Source: Portunus trituberculatus (taxonomy: Eukaryota > Arthropoda > Malacostraca > Decapoda > Portunidae). From it: a stretch of 64,000 nt of DNA. Made by a program: the position numbers and the translations under genes. This document shows, piece after piece, positions 11,601-23,947 of this stretch. The notes under the pieces were generated by a model that saw nothing but the letters and a program-made list of their open reading frames with translations, had not been told where the DNA came from and ran no database searches. Location: positions 40,818,782-40,882,781 of the forward strand of contig NC_059295.1 in the NCBI RefSeq assembly GCF_017591435.1, read 5' to 3'. The first letter of the stretch is position 1. The number at the start of each line of letters is the position of its first letter.

Positions 11601-13509
11601 AAGTGAAGATACTTTGAGTGTAATGTGTGTGATGTTTTTTTGCCATTTTTCCCATACACAACTCATGCATAGGAGAAAAATAATATAACTTTATATTATA
11701 AACAGGCTTAGCCATACCTTAATAATGACACCCTAAAATATCTTGTAAGAGATTGGAGTAGGTCACAGGCAGCATCACACACGTTACATGCATATAGTGA
11801 AACATTACTGAATCACGAAGTAACGTTTCTCACACAACCTCAGCGAGTCAGTATTCAGTGTTGCTGCTTAGTATGCTACATAGTTAATTTTTTTTCTTTT
11901 CAGAGTGTAATCTGATTGGCTATTAAAGCAAACAGGGTAATGTTAAGGGTGAATTTAGGGTAAAGTTGGCAATCAACCTGACAGCACTGGTCTCACCCTA
12001 CTTCCTTAGACGTCAAGAGGGAAGGTTCATCGTTTAGCTCTCTATTTTTTCAGAAATAATGTTTTTAAAGACATAAGCTGGGAGAATTAGAATCAGAAAC
12101 TTCAAGAATAGATGAAGCTATAGACAACAAGAAACAAACAAACAGCATGCAGCTGTGAATAACAGCTGCAAGTTTGAACTCTTCCCCCCCCTCTATCATG
12201 CCTTTTATCTTCCCTTCCATCTCCTCACCTCACATAGGTAGGCTCTCCTCCACCCTGTGTCTATCATAAGACTGCTATGAACTATTCAAACAGTGTTTTT
12301 TTCACTATCTTCATCATCACAGCTATACAACATTACCTAACTGTCACTATAAGCCTCACTACACTATTACAAAAGATTCTGTTGAGACAAAGGTATCAAG
12401 CTGAAGATGAGTAATGATTATTTCACAGTGTCCCTATCTCACATCAACACACTGATCACCACTCAGAAAGTGTCCAGTTCAGTCGCAAAACAGCAGATTG
12501 CCATGACACTGCCGATGATGCCTTCCAAACCCTCACCTACGAGTGAATAATGTTTTCTAGATATGAGGGGATCTGATGCCTTATCATCCTATCATGCTCC
12601 AGGAAAACACCAATGTATACACAATCATATGTGAAAATTTAATGCCAATCAAATAAATACAAACAACAGGACAAGGAATCTACCAGTGTCAAAGTTGAAC
12701 CAGCTCCCAAACCAATACCAGGTAGCTATGTACTGGTTCAGTATACAATTATAAAGAAATAGAAGACATATAAACATTATATTGCAGTCAATGAGTCAGT
12801 GTCATAAGAGGGGATGTTTAATGTTTACTTTTTGTTTCAACAAAAATCACACAAGTAAAGCGTCTCCCTTATTTGGTAACGTGTTTGACTGTCACATTTC
12901 CATTTGTAGCACAATAATTATTAAGAATAACCAAATCTTACGGCTATAGTAGATTGCTTATATATTTATCTATTCGTGATATGAAGCATTCCTTAACTGG
13001 TCCAGTTAAGTCACAGAGATTATTAATTTATGAAGTCAAAGTCAGAGATGACGTAGCATCACAGTAACATTCCTCACACAACAATTGAAAATATACATAA
13101 AATTTAAATCAAAACAAATAAACAAACTGACTGTGGCATGAGGTAGACTGAAGTATTGGTAACATAGCATACAATAGCCATTCATATATCTTGCACAATG
13201 TTAGTAATATAACTCAGAGTAGTTCAATAAGTTGTCTCCAAATTTAACATTTTCTCAAAATGGAATGACATCTTAGCTAAAATTAGTTTGGTTAGGTTAA
13301 GTTACCTTAGTTTGGTTAGATTAGTTTGTTTAGGTTAGGTTAGATGGTGATGGTGTGGATAGCCACATGGTGGCCTTGGTCAAGCAGCAGCCAGTCCTCT
13401 TGAGTGAACACTAAGTGTTACTGCTATGTTATTTATTTATCTATTTATTTTTACTGATGGATTTCAGTAATTTTTGTATCAATCTGCTTACTATTTTTAC
13501 CACAAAACA

Positions 13510-13544
<35 letters not shown>

Positions 13545-14990
13545 GATTTGCCGGAAAACCAAGCAGATCAATTTAAAACAGGCCGAAAACTACCCAAAAA
13601 CAAAGGTTTTGTCTAGAATAGGGGCTACTGCAGGAGTAAAAAATTACTTGAAACATTCCTCACAAATGAGTGGTGATGGCATACCTGGTGATGATTGAAA
13701 GGCAGGAAGAGAGAAAGTCAGAGAAAGAACAAGAAAAAAAAAAAACGTATTTCAAATAAAGGTCATGTACCGCCCTCTAGAGTGATGTAAGGGTTACTTC
13801 TTCCACCAAATAACGCTTGGCGTAGGTGCAATCAATAACACCGCCCCACTTTGGCCCCTAACACTGCATACATGCCATGAGCGGAGAGGATGCCAAGTAC
13901 CACAGGTGCCAGGTGCCAGTCCTGCCTGCCGACGTCGCCAGTCGCCACTGGTGGTTGTGATGGTGGTGGTAGTTGTGTTTACAATTTGCAAAGTCCTCAC
14001 TCGGTTCGGCGCCACCCCCCCAACAACCCTCCCCACCCAATCCAAACCTCTTGCTGAAGGAAGACGGTAATAACTGCTACCTAAATCACACACAGTCTTT
14101 CTCATACCTATTCTATTTAATATCCTATATTTTCATTATTTTCTTTGAGCTTTTGTGATAACCATTTTCGGCCGCATGATGTGTACTTTGTTAATAAATT
14201 ATGATTTACAAAACATGCTGAATATTACGACAATAAGTAATAAATGTGCGTTGATATGTAGGTATAAAAATGCATTATGACCATAGGTGATCAGTGATCA
14301 CCATTCATCAATATCATTGTTACCAGCACATTCCACTTTTCCAAACCTTGTCTCATGTAGTGTATGCTTTCCTGTCCTTTTTTATTTCTATTGATAAAAT
14401 GATGATCCAAAGCTATTTTTCAATTTGCCGTCGTTAATCTTATTTCCTACTGTTTATTCAAAAGTTGTTACTTTTGTGTGCCGTGGCAACAGTGGGCTTG
14501 GTGCGAAGTTCAAGTTTTGTTTTGTTATTTGCCAAACGTGTGTGGTAGTGTTACCCCACCCCCCCTCTACCTTGAGCTCTTGTTCATTGTGTGGCATATG
14601 CAAGTAACTGTAGTTGTTGTTGCATCTTGAGTTTTCTTACATAAATAATGTATAAAGGTGTTCGGTCGAGTCTGTTTTTGGGGAACCTTCAAGCTTCAGC
14701 CTTACACGGACACAGACACAGACGTCTCCTGGAAGAGATAGATTCAGGCCTGTGACTCCAGCTCTAAATTACGTGTTCCAGATCTTGTGGTCATGTGGTC
14801 AAACTTGTGATCGATGCTCCCTGTTTTTTTTGTTTTGTTTTTTCAGTATAATCAAACCTTTGCTCTTCATTTTCCATACATCGTCTAATTTTCTTTCAAG
14901 CTCTTGAACTTTATTACCATTTTATCACACTGTTTGGGAGGCTGTTCATGTTATTCACCACCCTATTATTATTTTTCCATTACAGTTATT
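11601..14990. other. Stretch without recognised genes
   Basis: Mostly AT-rich sequence with no coding region I can support. It includes GGTTAGGTTA-like tracts at 13290-13350 and a short (TA)n at 13513-13543. It also has an A-run at 13733-13745 and a more GC-rich patch at 13840-14050. Small open frames here (for example 11089-11280 and 14425-14607) have no recognisable motif. Confidence 0.5.
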
Positions 14991-15003
14991 GGTTGAAGCA
15001 CTG

Positions 15004-18000
15004 TTCAACGTTTTTTCATGAAACCATATTGTTTCCTTGTGATAAGCTCATTTTTCTTAAGATGATCAATCATTTTTCTTCTAATCATGGTCTCCATTAA
15101 TTTACAAATTACATAATTTTGCGGGTCCTTTCTATCCCCTTTCTTGTGTAGTGCTGTAATATTTGCAGAATTCCAATCCTTGGGCAATTTCCCCTGCTTT
15201 ATTGATAAATAAAATATGATTTGTAATGGACACGCTGTTTTGTTCCTCGCCTCTTTAATTATCCTAGGGTGAAAACCTTCGGGACCTGGTGCCTTGGCCC
15301 TTTTTAAATTGTCCATAGTGAGAGTAATATCTTCACAAGTAAATAGTATTTGTGTTAACAAGGAAACATCCTTCACCTGCATGCTTGGTACTTCTCTCTA
15401 AAGTTCCCTAGTGAACACTCTATTAAAGAACTCCACTAACACTGTGGCTTTCTCTCTATCATTTTGTGTTTCTATTTTTTCCTTGTCAAATACAAATTTC
15501 TTATACCAGCTGTAGTTTTTGTCTGATTGTACATATTTCCAAAATAATTTTTGTATTTGATTTAACATTTTTGACAATTATTTTCTCATTACTTTTTAAT
15601 TGCTCTCCTTGTTTCTCATCTAATCTGATTGTTGATTTGTCTGTATTCCAAATCCACCAGGCTGCACTCGCTTGTCTTGTTTTCTCCTGCATCATTCATT
15701 CTCTTAAATCTCATCCAAAGTCTGTTTTTTTATTATCTTAGACCACAATTTCCTATTCATTGTCAAGCCTTGTTTTTTTCTTTTCCTCAGTCTTTCCTGA
15801 TTTTCAAACTCTGTTTTCAGAACACAAATATCGATAGTTTCCTGGAATTTCTTTTTAAACTTATCCCATATCACCTCTACATCTTGGTAATTAAGATATT
15901 CATCCCACTTTATGGATGATAATTTACCCAGTTTACTATACTAGTCTGCTTTTTCATATAAGTACAAAGGCTTTTTATACTCTTCCTTCTGTGGTTCTAT
16001 ACAAAGGTTGCCCACATAAGGTACTACTTGAGCCTTCCATCTGAAACTCTTTCATAACTAGAAAATGTCAAAATCTTTCAAACTCAGACTCCCCTCAAGA
16101 CTTCTGGCATCTGGCCAAAAACATCTCCAATAACTTCACTTCTTCATCTTTCCCTTCTTTATTTCATCCTGATGGCACCACTGCCATCTCATCTATCTCT
16201 AAAGCTAAACTCAAATGTTTGCTAACAACTCCACCTTGGATAATTCTGAGCTTAGCCCTCCCTCTCCTCCTCCCCTGACTATTTTATGCCTTCAATCGAA
16301 GTTCTTCACAATGATGTTTTTCATGCCCTCGCTGGTCTAAATCCTCAGAAGGCTTATGGACCTGATAGGGTCCCTCCTATTGTTCTCAAAAACTCAGCTT
16401 CTGTGCTTGCACCTTCCCTGGCCAAACTTTTTCAGCTATTCTATTGACCTCTACCTTTCCTTCTTGCGGAAGTTTACCTACATTCAGCCTGTTACTAAAA
16501 AGGGTGACCATTCTAATCCCTCGAACTACCGTCCTATAGCTTTAATCTCTTGTCTAAAGTTTTTTAATCTATCCTGAATAGGAAGGTTCTTAGATATTTG
16601 TCATATCACAATCTTCTATCTGATCGCCAGTATGGCTTCTGTCAAGGTCGCTCTACTCGTGATCTTCTGGCATTCCTTACTGAATCTTGGTCATCCTCTT
16701 TTAGAGATTCCAGTAAAACTTTTGCTGTCGCATTAGACATATGAAAAGCTTTTTGATAGAGTCTGGCATAAAGCTTTGATTTCCAAACTGCCCTCCTACG
16801 TTTTCTATCCTTCTTTCTACAACTTTATCTCGAGTTTCCTTTCCGACCATTCTATTGATGATGTGGTAGACGGCCACTGTTCTCCTAAATCTATTAATAG
16901 TGGTGTTCCTCAGGGTTCTGTCCTGTCACCCACTCTCTTTCTTTTATTAATTAATGATCTTAACTAAACTTCTTGTCCTATCCACTCCTACGCTGATGAT
17001 ACCACCCTGCATCTTTCCATGTCCTTTCAGAGACAACCAACCCTTCAGAAAGTCAACAGATCACGCAGGGATGCCACAGAACGCCTGACTTCTGATTGGG
17101 GCAGAGAAAATGTAGTAGTTTTCAATGCCTCAAAAACTCAATTCCTCCATCCGTCAACTTGACACAACCTTCCAAACAACTATTCCCTCTTCTTTAGTGA
17201 CACTCAACTGTCTCCCTCTTCCACACTGAACATCCTTGGTCTGTCCTTTACTCATAATCTTAACTGGAAACTTCACATCTCATTTTTCGCTAAAACAGCT
17301 TCCATGAAGTTAGGCATTCTGAGGTGTCTCTGCCAGTTTTTCTCACCCTTCTAACTGCTAACTCTGTACAAGGGCCTTATCTGGCCCTGTATGGAGTACT
17401 CTTCGCATGTTGGGGGTTCCACTCACCTAGTTTTATTAGATAAGTTGGAATCAAAAGCTTTTCATCTCATCAACTCCCTTCCTCTGACTGACTGTCTTCA
17501 GCCTCTTTCTCACTGCCAAAATGTTGCATCTCTTTCTATCTTTTATTGCTATTTTCTTGCTAACTGCTCTACTGATCTTGCTAACTACATGCCTCCCCTC
17601 CTCCTGTGGCCTCGCTGCACAAGGCTTTCTTCTTCCTCTCAACCCTATTCTGTCCAACTCTTTAACATAAGAGTTGACCAGTACTCTCAATCATTCATAC
17701 CTTTCTCTGGTAAACTCTGGAACTCCCTGCCTGCTTTTGTATTTCCATCTTCCTAAGACTTGACTTCTTTGAAGAGGGAGGTATCGAGACATTTGTTCCT
17801 TAATTTTGGCTAACTCTACTTTTCTTTTGGGAACCAATACTTAAGTGGGTCTTTTTTTCTTTTTTATTTATTTATTTATTTATTTATTTTTTTTTTTGCC
17901 CTTGGCTGGCTTCTCTTTCGTTTAAAAAAAATTTAATTGCTCATAGCCATGGCCACTTTTTCCCCAGCGGGTTTCCAATCTTAATTCTTAACAAATAAAT

Positions 18001-18600
18001 CATCATCCCAAAATATCAAGAGTATTTCCATCATTTTCTCCTCTAAACCTTGTAATTTCTGTAACATGTTGAAGAAAGAAACAGTCTCAAACTTTTTCAA
18101 TTAAGTTTGAACTTGAATGATCATTTCCGTGCCAACAAGTTAAGTTTTCCCACTTTACATTAGGCAGATTAAAATCTCCAACTATTAGCTTATGTCTTGT
18201 GTCATATTCACTGATTTCATGTAGCAATCTTAACATTCCTTCATTATTTTCCAATTGACTATTAGGACTCCTTATATAGATACCAGCTGTACATCATCAA
18301 ATTCACCTTTAATTTTTGTTACAATATATTCACAAGCTTAATTTCTTAAGCTCTATTAAGTCATGCCATTTATTACTTTTAATACATATCAACATACCCC
18401 TTCCCAGTTCCACCTGTAACAAATTTTTATCATATATCTTGTAGCCATCAATCTTGTATTCCAGTTTTTCTCTTTCAAATCTAAAAAAACATTTGGTTTT
18501 ACTTCTTGAATAGTAATTATGCTAGGAGGTGTTTGTTCTCTTGCATATTCTTTTATCTTTACTTAATACATCCACATTCAAGAACCAAATATACAACACA
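15004..18600 (-). mobile_element. LINE (CR1/L2-like), minus strand, split by another LINE
   Basis: Reading from the right on the minus strand, an endonuclease part contains RHKLIVGDFNLPNVKWENLT (about 18150-18200) and a following TRFRGENDG. After the inserted element (15985-17935) it continues with MNRKLWSKIIKK-like text and then the reverse transcriptase start: AKAPGPEGFHPRIIKEARN, KQGKLPKDWNSANITALHKK and KKNELITRKQYGF (15005-15382). It stops after the first RT motifs, so the catalytic FADD box is missing. Stops are frequent, so it is dead. Confidence 0.8.
15985..17935 (+). mobile_element. CR1-like LINE family b, copy 1, inserted in an older LINE
   Basis: It begins about where ACAAAGGTTGCCCACATAAGG breaks the older LINE and ends after CCCTTGGCTGGCTTCTC. 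Plus-strand pieces include KAYGPDRVPPIVLKNSA (16340-16400), KGDHSNPSNYRPIALISCLK (16500-16560), SGVPQGSVLSPTLFLLLIND (16900-16970), a YADDTTLHLS box near 16990, and a C-terminal VQLFNIRVDQYSQSFIPF (17650-17710). The same family occurs at 51787-54790 (+) and 36955-41560 (-). Frameshifts and stops are present and the 5' end is truncated. Confidence 0.85.
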
Positions 18601-18859
18601 TTGATTTTATGTACGTAATTGATTGTTTTCATTTTTACTTTGATATAATATATATCCTCTTTTACTACATTGATTGGTAAATGTGCTGCATTCTATTTCC
18701 TGCCCAATAGCCTTTCAATATTGCATTTTTATTTCTTTACTTACTGTCTCCTTTTCACCTTCAGAATATATCTGTTCCTTGGACTTCTGAAAACATAGTA
18801 GTTTCCCGAACTCTGCTCATCTTCATTCCTCTTTCATTCCTTACTTTCATTAATATGTA

Positions 18860-21295
18860 TATACATTGACCTTAACCTTAGCATTATAGTGGTTTATTTT
18901 GCAACAAATGACAAAGAAAGGAATAGGAAAAATGAGGAAAGAAATTGAAAACATAATAGAAGCTAATATAGAGGAAAATTTAGTTATATTAGGAGACTTT
19001 AACATACATGGTTTCAAAGGTGCACAAGAATCAAATGATAAAAGAAAGATTATTCTATAATGGTTAGAAATGTACAACTTGAAAATGCTTAATGATGACT
19101 TTGAGTGTGAAGGTGAAGTAACATGGAGGAGACAAGGACAAGAAAGTGTGATTGATTATGTTCTTATATCACAACAGCTCTGTAAGGAGTACATGAGGAT
19201 AGAAATTGATGTAGAATAGGTGAAATTTGACTTATCAGACCATAACTTGATCACAGTAACATTAAAGAAAAAAGACAAACAAGTAAGTGTGGCAAAGGCT
19301 AGAGGATGGGAGAAATACAAATATTTTAAAACAGATAAAGCGTCATTAATGGAATACAGACTACAAGTTGAAAGGATTTTGGGAGACGAAGTTAACATAA
19401 GTATTGGAAACTTCAATAACATACCTTGGGAAGTGGCAACAAAAACACTCAAGAAGAAATGCAGAAGGAAAATGAATAGATGTAGACAAGAACAAACTCT
19501 AGAATAGCCATTGATAACAGACCAAATCAAACAGTAGTTACTATAAAGAAAAGGAAAGAATATAACAGAGCCAAGAGAAATGCAAGAACACCACATGAAG
19601 AGATGTCCTTTAAAGAATAGTATTTAGAAGCAAAAGCAAAGACACAGAAATAAGTGAGAGCAGCAGTGTATGGATATGAAGAAAAAATATCTAAAGAAAT
19701 GAAAGAAGACATTGACAAGAAAAATTATGGGAACATATTGACAAGCTAAGAAAAAGAACCAGGAAAAGGGAAGGCAAAATAAGAATGTATGAAGAACAGG
19801 CATCAGAGGTACCCCAAGAGAGAAAAGAAGATGTAATCAAGGAATATTGGAAGAACATCCATGAAATGAATGAAAACAACATCAAGGAGGTATGGAATAC
19901 CAAGACAAAGAGAACCTATTCAAGAGCAAGAGAAGTAAACATGCTGCCAGAACATAATATAAGATTACAGATTAATACAGTAATGAGGAAGAGGAAGACA
20001 TGGTTGTTTGGAGTGAAGGAACACTGGAACCCCTAGATACAGTGTACACTTTGAAAAGAGTGATAAAAAATGGGGAACCCTACAGTCAAAGAGGAAGGAG
20101 TAAAAGAAAGTATTAAGAATTTAAAGGGTTGAAGAGCAGCAGTACCTGACAAAATGAAGGCAGAATTTTATAAAGCACTACAAGATAGTAAGAAATTCAT
20201 AACTTTGCTAACAGGAATTTTTAGGGAAATACGTACTGGAAAATGGAACAGCTCCCAAATCATGGAAAGAATTAAAAAACAACCATGATACCAAAGAAAC
20301 CTAAACCAAAAGTATTTGAGTTATGACAAATTGCAGTGACCAACATATCTTATAAATTGTTTACATCAAACATAGTGAAAGAAAATATAGAAATGCACAT
20401 AAAGGATAACAAATTAACTAAAGAAAATTAAGGTGGATTTACAAAAAAACAGAAGAGTGGAAAACAACATAATGATTTTGAAGTACTGTGTGGATAAAGT
20501 GTATAAAGAAAAAAAAAAGCTCTATGTGAAGGCAGTTAACTTTGCAAAAAGCACATGATTCGGTGAAAAGAGATACACTAATTAAGATCTTAATGGAATA
20601 TAAAATTCACCCTAAAATGATAGATATGTATAGGGACTGGTGTGTATACAGACAATAAAACGGACATCGTCCTAGGAGGAAAAGAAGTCAGCATGGCTGT
20701 GACTAGTAGCATTAGACGGGGGTACATAGCCTCCACTACTCTCTTTAAATTATTGACTTACGTTATAATAGATCAAAATAAAAGAAGGAGGCTTCCTAGA
20801 TGAAAATTTCAAATAAAGTGCTTTATTCTGTGCAGATGATGGATTACTCATGACAAGGATGGAAGAAGAAATGTGCAGGATGATAGATACATTAACTAAA
20901 TTAAGCAACTACATTGGCCTCAGAATAGATAAAGAGAAGAGTAACATCATAATTTTGATAAGAAAGAACAGCCACAACAAATAAAAACATTAAGATAACA
21001 AACAAAATAAAATATCTCAGAATAACAGTCACTAATAAGAACAACTGCTTCAAGACACACAGAGATAACTCCATCCAAAAAGCTAAAAAATTGGCAAATT
21101 TAACATAACCAGTATTAGCACAAAGCTCCAATAAAATTCTTATTGGCAAAACATTCTGAAAAAGTGTTGTGCTGCCCACAATCTTATATGGATCAAGTAT
21201 TTTAGCTTACACCAAGGAAGAAATAATGAAATTACAGAGAATAGAAAATTCAGTATTCAAGGCAATCCTAGGAGTTCCCAGTTACACCCAAGTCT
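18860..21295 (+). mobile_element. Jockey-like LINE, plus strand, decayed
   Basis: Endonuclease pieces are ENLVILGDFNIHGFKGAQES (18970-19040), VTWRRQGQESVIDYVLIS (19120-19175) and FDLSDHNLITVTL (19225-19270). The reverse transcriptase follows with many stops. Near the end come KIKYLRITVTNKNNCFKTHR and KILIGKTFWKSVVLPTILYG (about 21000-21200), typical of the RT C-terminal part of arthropod non-LTR elements. At about 21296 the sequence switches to the 3' end of a CR1-like copy. Confidence 0.7.
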
Positions 21296-22732
21296 GAAGT
21301 GCTAAGAAGAGAGATAGAATCCAGTAGTATGAAGAAAGAGAGAAGGAAATAGAACTACCAACTTTGAAGGATAGATGGGAAAGAGGAGACCTAATAATGA
21401 TGTGTAAGTTAGTAAACTGTATGGAAAAGATAGATAGACAAGACCTGGTATCACTGATGGAGAATGGAGACAGACGAACAAGAGGACATTCCAAGAAGAC
21501 CATGAAAAGTCAATGTCTGAAGAACATTAAGAAGTTCTGTTTTCCACATAGGACGTTGGTACATGTGGAACGAATTGAGTGAAGAGAGTGTAGCTGCAGG
21601 AAGTGTGCACAAAGTTAAGGAAAAGTTAGATAAATGTAGATATGGAGACAGGTCTCTATGAGCCCTGCTCAAACCCTCTAATATACAACTAGGTAAATAC
21701 ACACAAAGGATGGAAAAAGACTTAGCCCCTAAATTATAGACCAGTGTCACTAAATAGTTTTGTGGGAAAGATCTGTGAAACTGTTATTAATGAAAAATGG
21801 TTAGAATATCTAGAGAGAAATGAAATAATAGATAACTCCCAATTTGGTTTCAGAAAAGGAAGGTCATGCACAACAATTTTACTAAGCTTTTATGCAAGAG
21901 TAATAGATGAAGTACAAGAGAGAGATGGATGGGTTGACACCGTGTATTTAGATACCAAGAAGGCTTTTGACAGAGTACCACATAGAAGACTCCTATGGAA
22001 AATAGATCACATTGGAGGAATACAGGAAAATATCTTAAACTGGATGACAGACTGAACAGATAGGGAAATGAGGCCAATGATAAGAGACGCCCTATCAAGC
22101 TGGAGCACAATTACCAGTGCCATATTACAGCGTTCGGTGTTGGTACTAATTATGTTCCAAGTATATATTAACAATATACAGGAGGGTTTGAGTAGCTACA
22201 TAAATTTGTTTGCAGACAATGTGAAACTTTTGAGAGTAATAAGGAATATCAGTGACTGTATGGAATTGTAGAAAGTTATTGACAAGATCTGGGAATGGAG
22301 CCAAAGTGGAAATTATAATACCAGGAAATGCCATGTAATGGAAATGGGTAAAAGTAATAGAAAACCCATGTGGGATTATAAAATGGGAGAAGAGATTATA
22401 ATGAAAAGGAGTGAAGAGAAAGACCTGGGAGTGACTAAACAAGACACCCTTAATTCCAGAAAGACACATAAATGGACTATTTGCTTCAACATATAAGACA
22501 CTAAAGATCAGGATGGTGTTCAGTTACATGGGTAAGAGTATGATGAAAAAGATCATAACCACTATGATAAGACCTAGACTAGAATATGCAGCAGTGGTAT
22601 GGTCACCATACAAGCAGAAAGACATCAAGAAAATAGACAGAATCCAAAGGACAGCTACAAAGCTATGAAGAAAGACAGAAGGAAATGAAACTACCAACTT
22701 TGAAGGATAGAAGGAAAAGCAGAAAGGGTTTT
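21296..22732 (+). mobile_element. LINE family c copies A and A', joined head to tail
   Basis: Copy A (21296-21697) is only a 3' end: LPTLKDRWERGDLIMMCKLV, then a tail CAACTAGGTAAATACACACA. Directly after it comes copy A', 5' truncated in the reverse transcriptase (NSQFGFRKGRSC, GWVDTVYLDTKKAFDRVPHR, an INLFADN box near 22200). A' runs to about 22732 without reaching its 3' tail. The boundary between A and A' falls in the short AC-rich tail, the same arrangement as in the later copies. Confidence 0.8.
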
Positions 22733-22786
22733 GGATAAAAAGAGATATGAACCTAGAGGAGAGGGAAAAGGAGAAAGTGTTAAGAA

Positions 22787-23455
22787 GTGAAACTAAGGAA
22801 AAAACAAGAAAAGGACAGAGATAGAGAAGAATATTTACATGAGGGTTCTGGATATGAGACTAAAGAAATGGTACCTATGGAAGAAAGAGGAGGTTGTGGA
22901 GGAGGAAAGAAATTAAGATTAACTTATACTAATATAGATGGATTGTTATCAAGCATCCTGGAGGTTAGAGATTATTCGAAAGAGAAAAAGCCGTATGTAA
23001 TGTGCATCGTTGAAACAAAACTAAGAGAGCAGATCCATCTTAACTTTAAAGAGGAGAGATATAATAGCTGGAGAAGAGACAGGAAGGATAAAGGGGGAGG
23101 AGGAGTGCTAATAATGGTTCATGATAATATATGTGTGGAGGATGTGCAACATGGAGAGGACAAAGTGGAAGTAATGGGAGTAACAATCAAAAGAGAGAAA
23201 TTGAAGAAGAGGAAAATTATAGTTACATATGTGCCACCTAAGACTGATACATGGGGAACTGAAGAACATAAAGATATGCAAAGAGAGGTGATTAAGTACC
23301 TAGATAACATGATAAGAAGAGATAGAAGAATACTTTTAGTTGGAGACTTTAACTGCAAAAACGTAAACTGGAGAGAGATGGAAGTAATGGATAATGCTGG
23401 ACAGTGGAGCAAAGAAGTGTTACAGTTGACTATGGTTAATGCAATGGATAAGTAG
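22787..23455 (+). CDS. LINE copy B endonuclease domain
   Basis: The 222-codon frame joins a short basic ORF1 tail to an AP-like endonuclease. Visible motifs are RLTYTNIDGLLSS at the start, CIVETKLREQ (catalytic Glu), IIVTYVPPKTDTW and ILLVGDFNCKNVNW (Asp and Asn). The frame stops at 23455, before the SDH motif, which appears in another frame near 23537 (GRSDHVTLEM). The endonuclease nicks target DNA for target-primed reverse transcription. Confidence 0.85.
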   Translation: MKLRKKQEKDRDREEYLHEGSGYETKEMVPMEERGGCGGGKKLRLTYTNIDGLLSSILEVRDYSKEKKPYVMCIVETKLREQIHLNFKEERYNSWRRDRKDKGGGGVLIMVHDNICVEDVQHGEDKVEVMGVTIKREKLKKRKIIVTYVPPKTDTWGTEEHKDMQREVIKYLDNMIRRDRRILLVGDFNCKNVNWREMEVMDNAGQWSKEVLQLTMVNAMDK

Positions 23456-23947
23456 GTGGAGAAGTCAACAAAGTACAGGGGGGAAGAAGAACCATTGTTG
23501 CTTGACAGTATGTATTCACAAAGAAAGAAAGGAAGAAGTGATCATGTGACATTAGAGATGCAAATTCAGGAGGAAGATGGGGTAAGTTACAGAGAGGACT
23601 ACAAAAGAGAGAGATTAAATTATGCAAGACCAGATTTTGAGAAATGAAGGATCTATTTTGCTGATATTGAGTGGAGAAACGTTATGTACAGAAAGACAGT
23701 ACAAGGGAAATATGACACATTCTTACAGAAATATAATGGAGTAAAAAAGATTTATACCTGTTTATAGAGTTAAGAAAAAATGCATGCTTGGTACAATGCT
23801 AGATGCATACAAGCTAAAAAGGCAAATGATAAAGCTTGGAAGAAACTCATAAAACAGAAAAATTACTATAACAGACAGCAGTACAAGGATACCAGAAATT
23901 AAAATATTAGAGTAAGGAGAGAGGAAGAAAGAAACTTTGAGAAAGAT

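Noticed and set aside
14425..14607. 60-codon Cys-containing ORF
   Set aside because: No recognisable motif, no splice context and no repeat match; too weak to call a gene.
23119..23412. Minus-strand ORFs opposite LINE endonuclease and RT genes
   Set aside because: Shadows of purine-rich coding strands; the same pattern recurs opposite every LINE copy.
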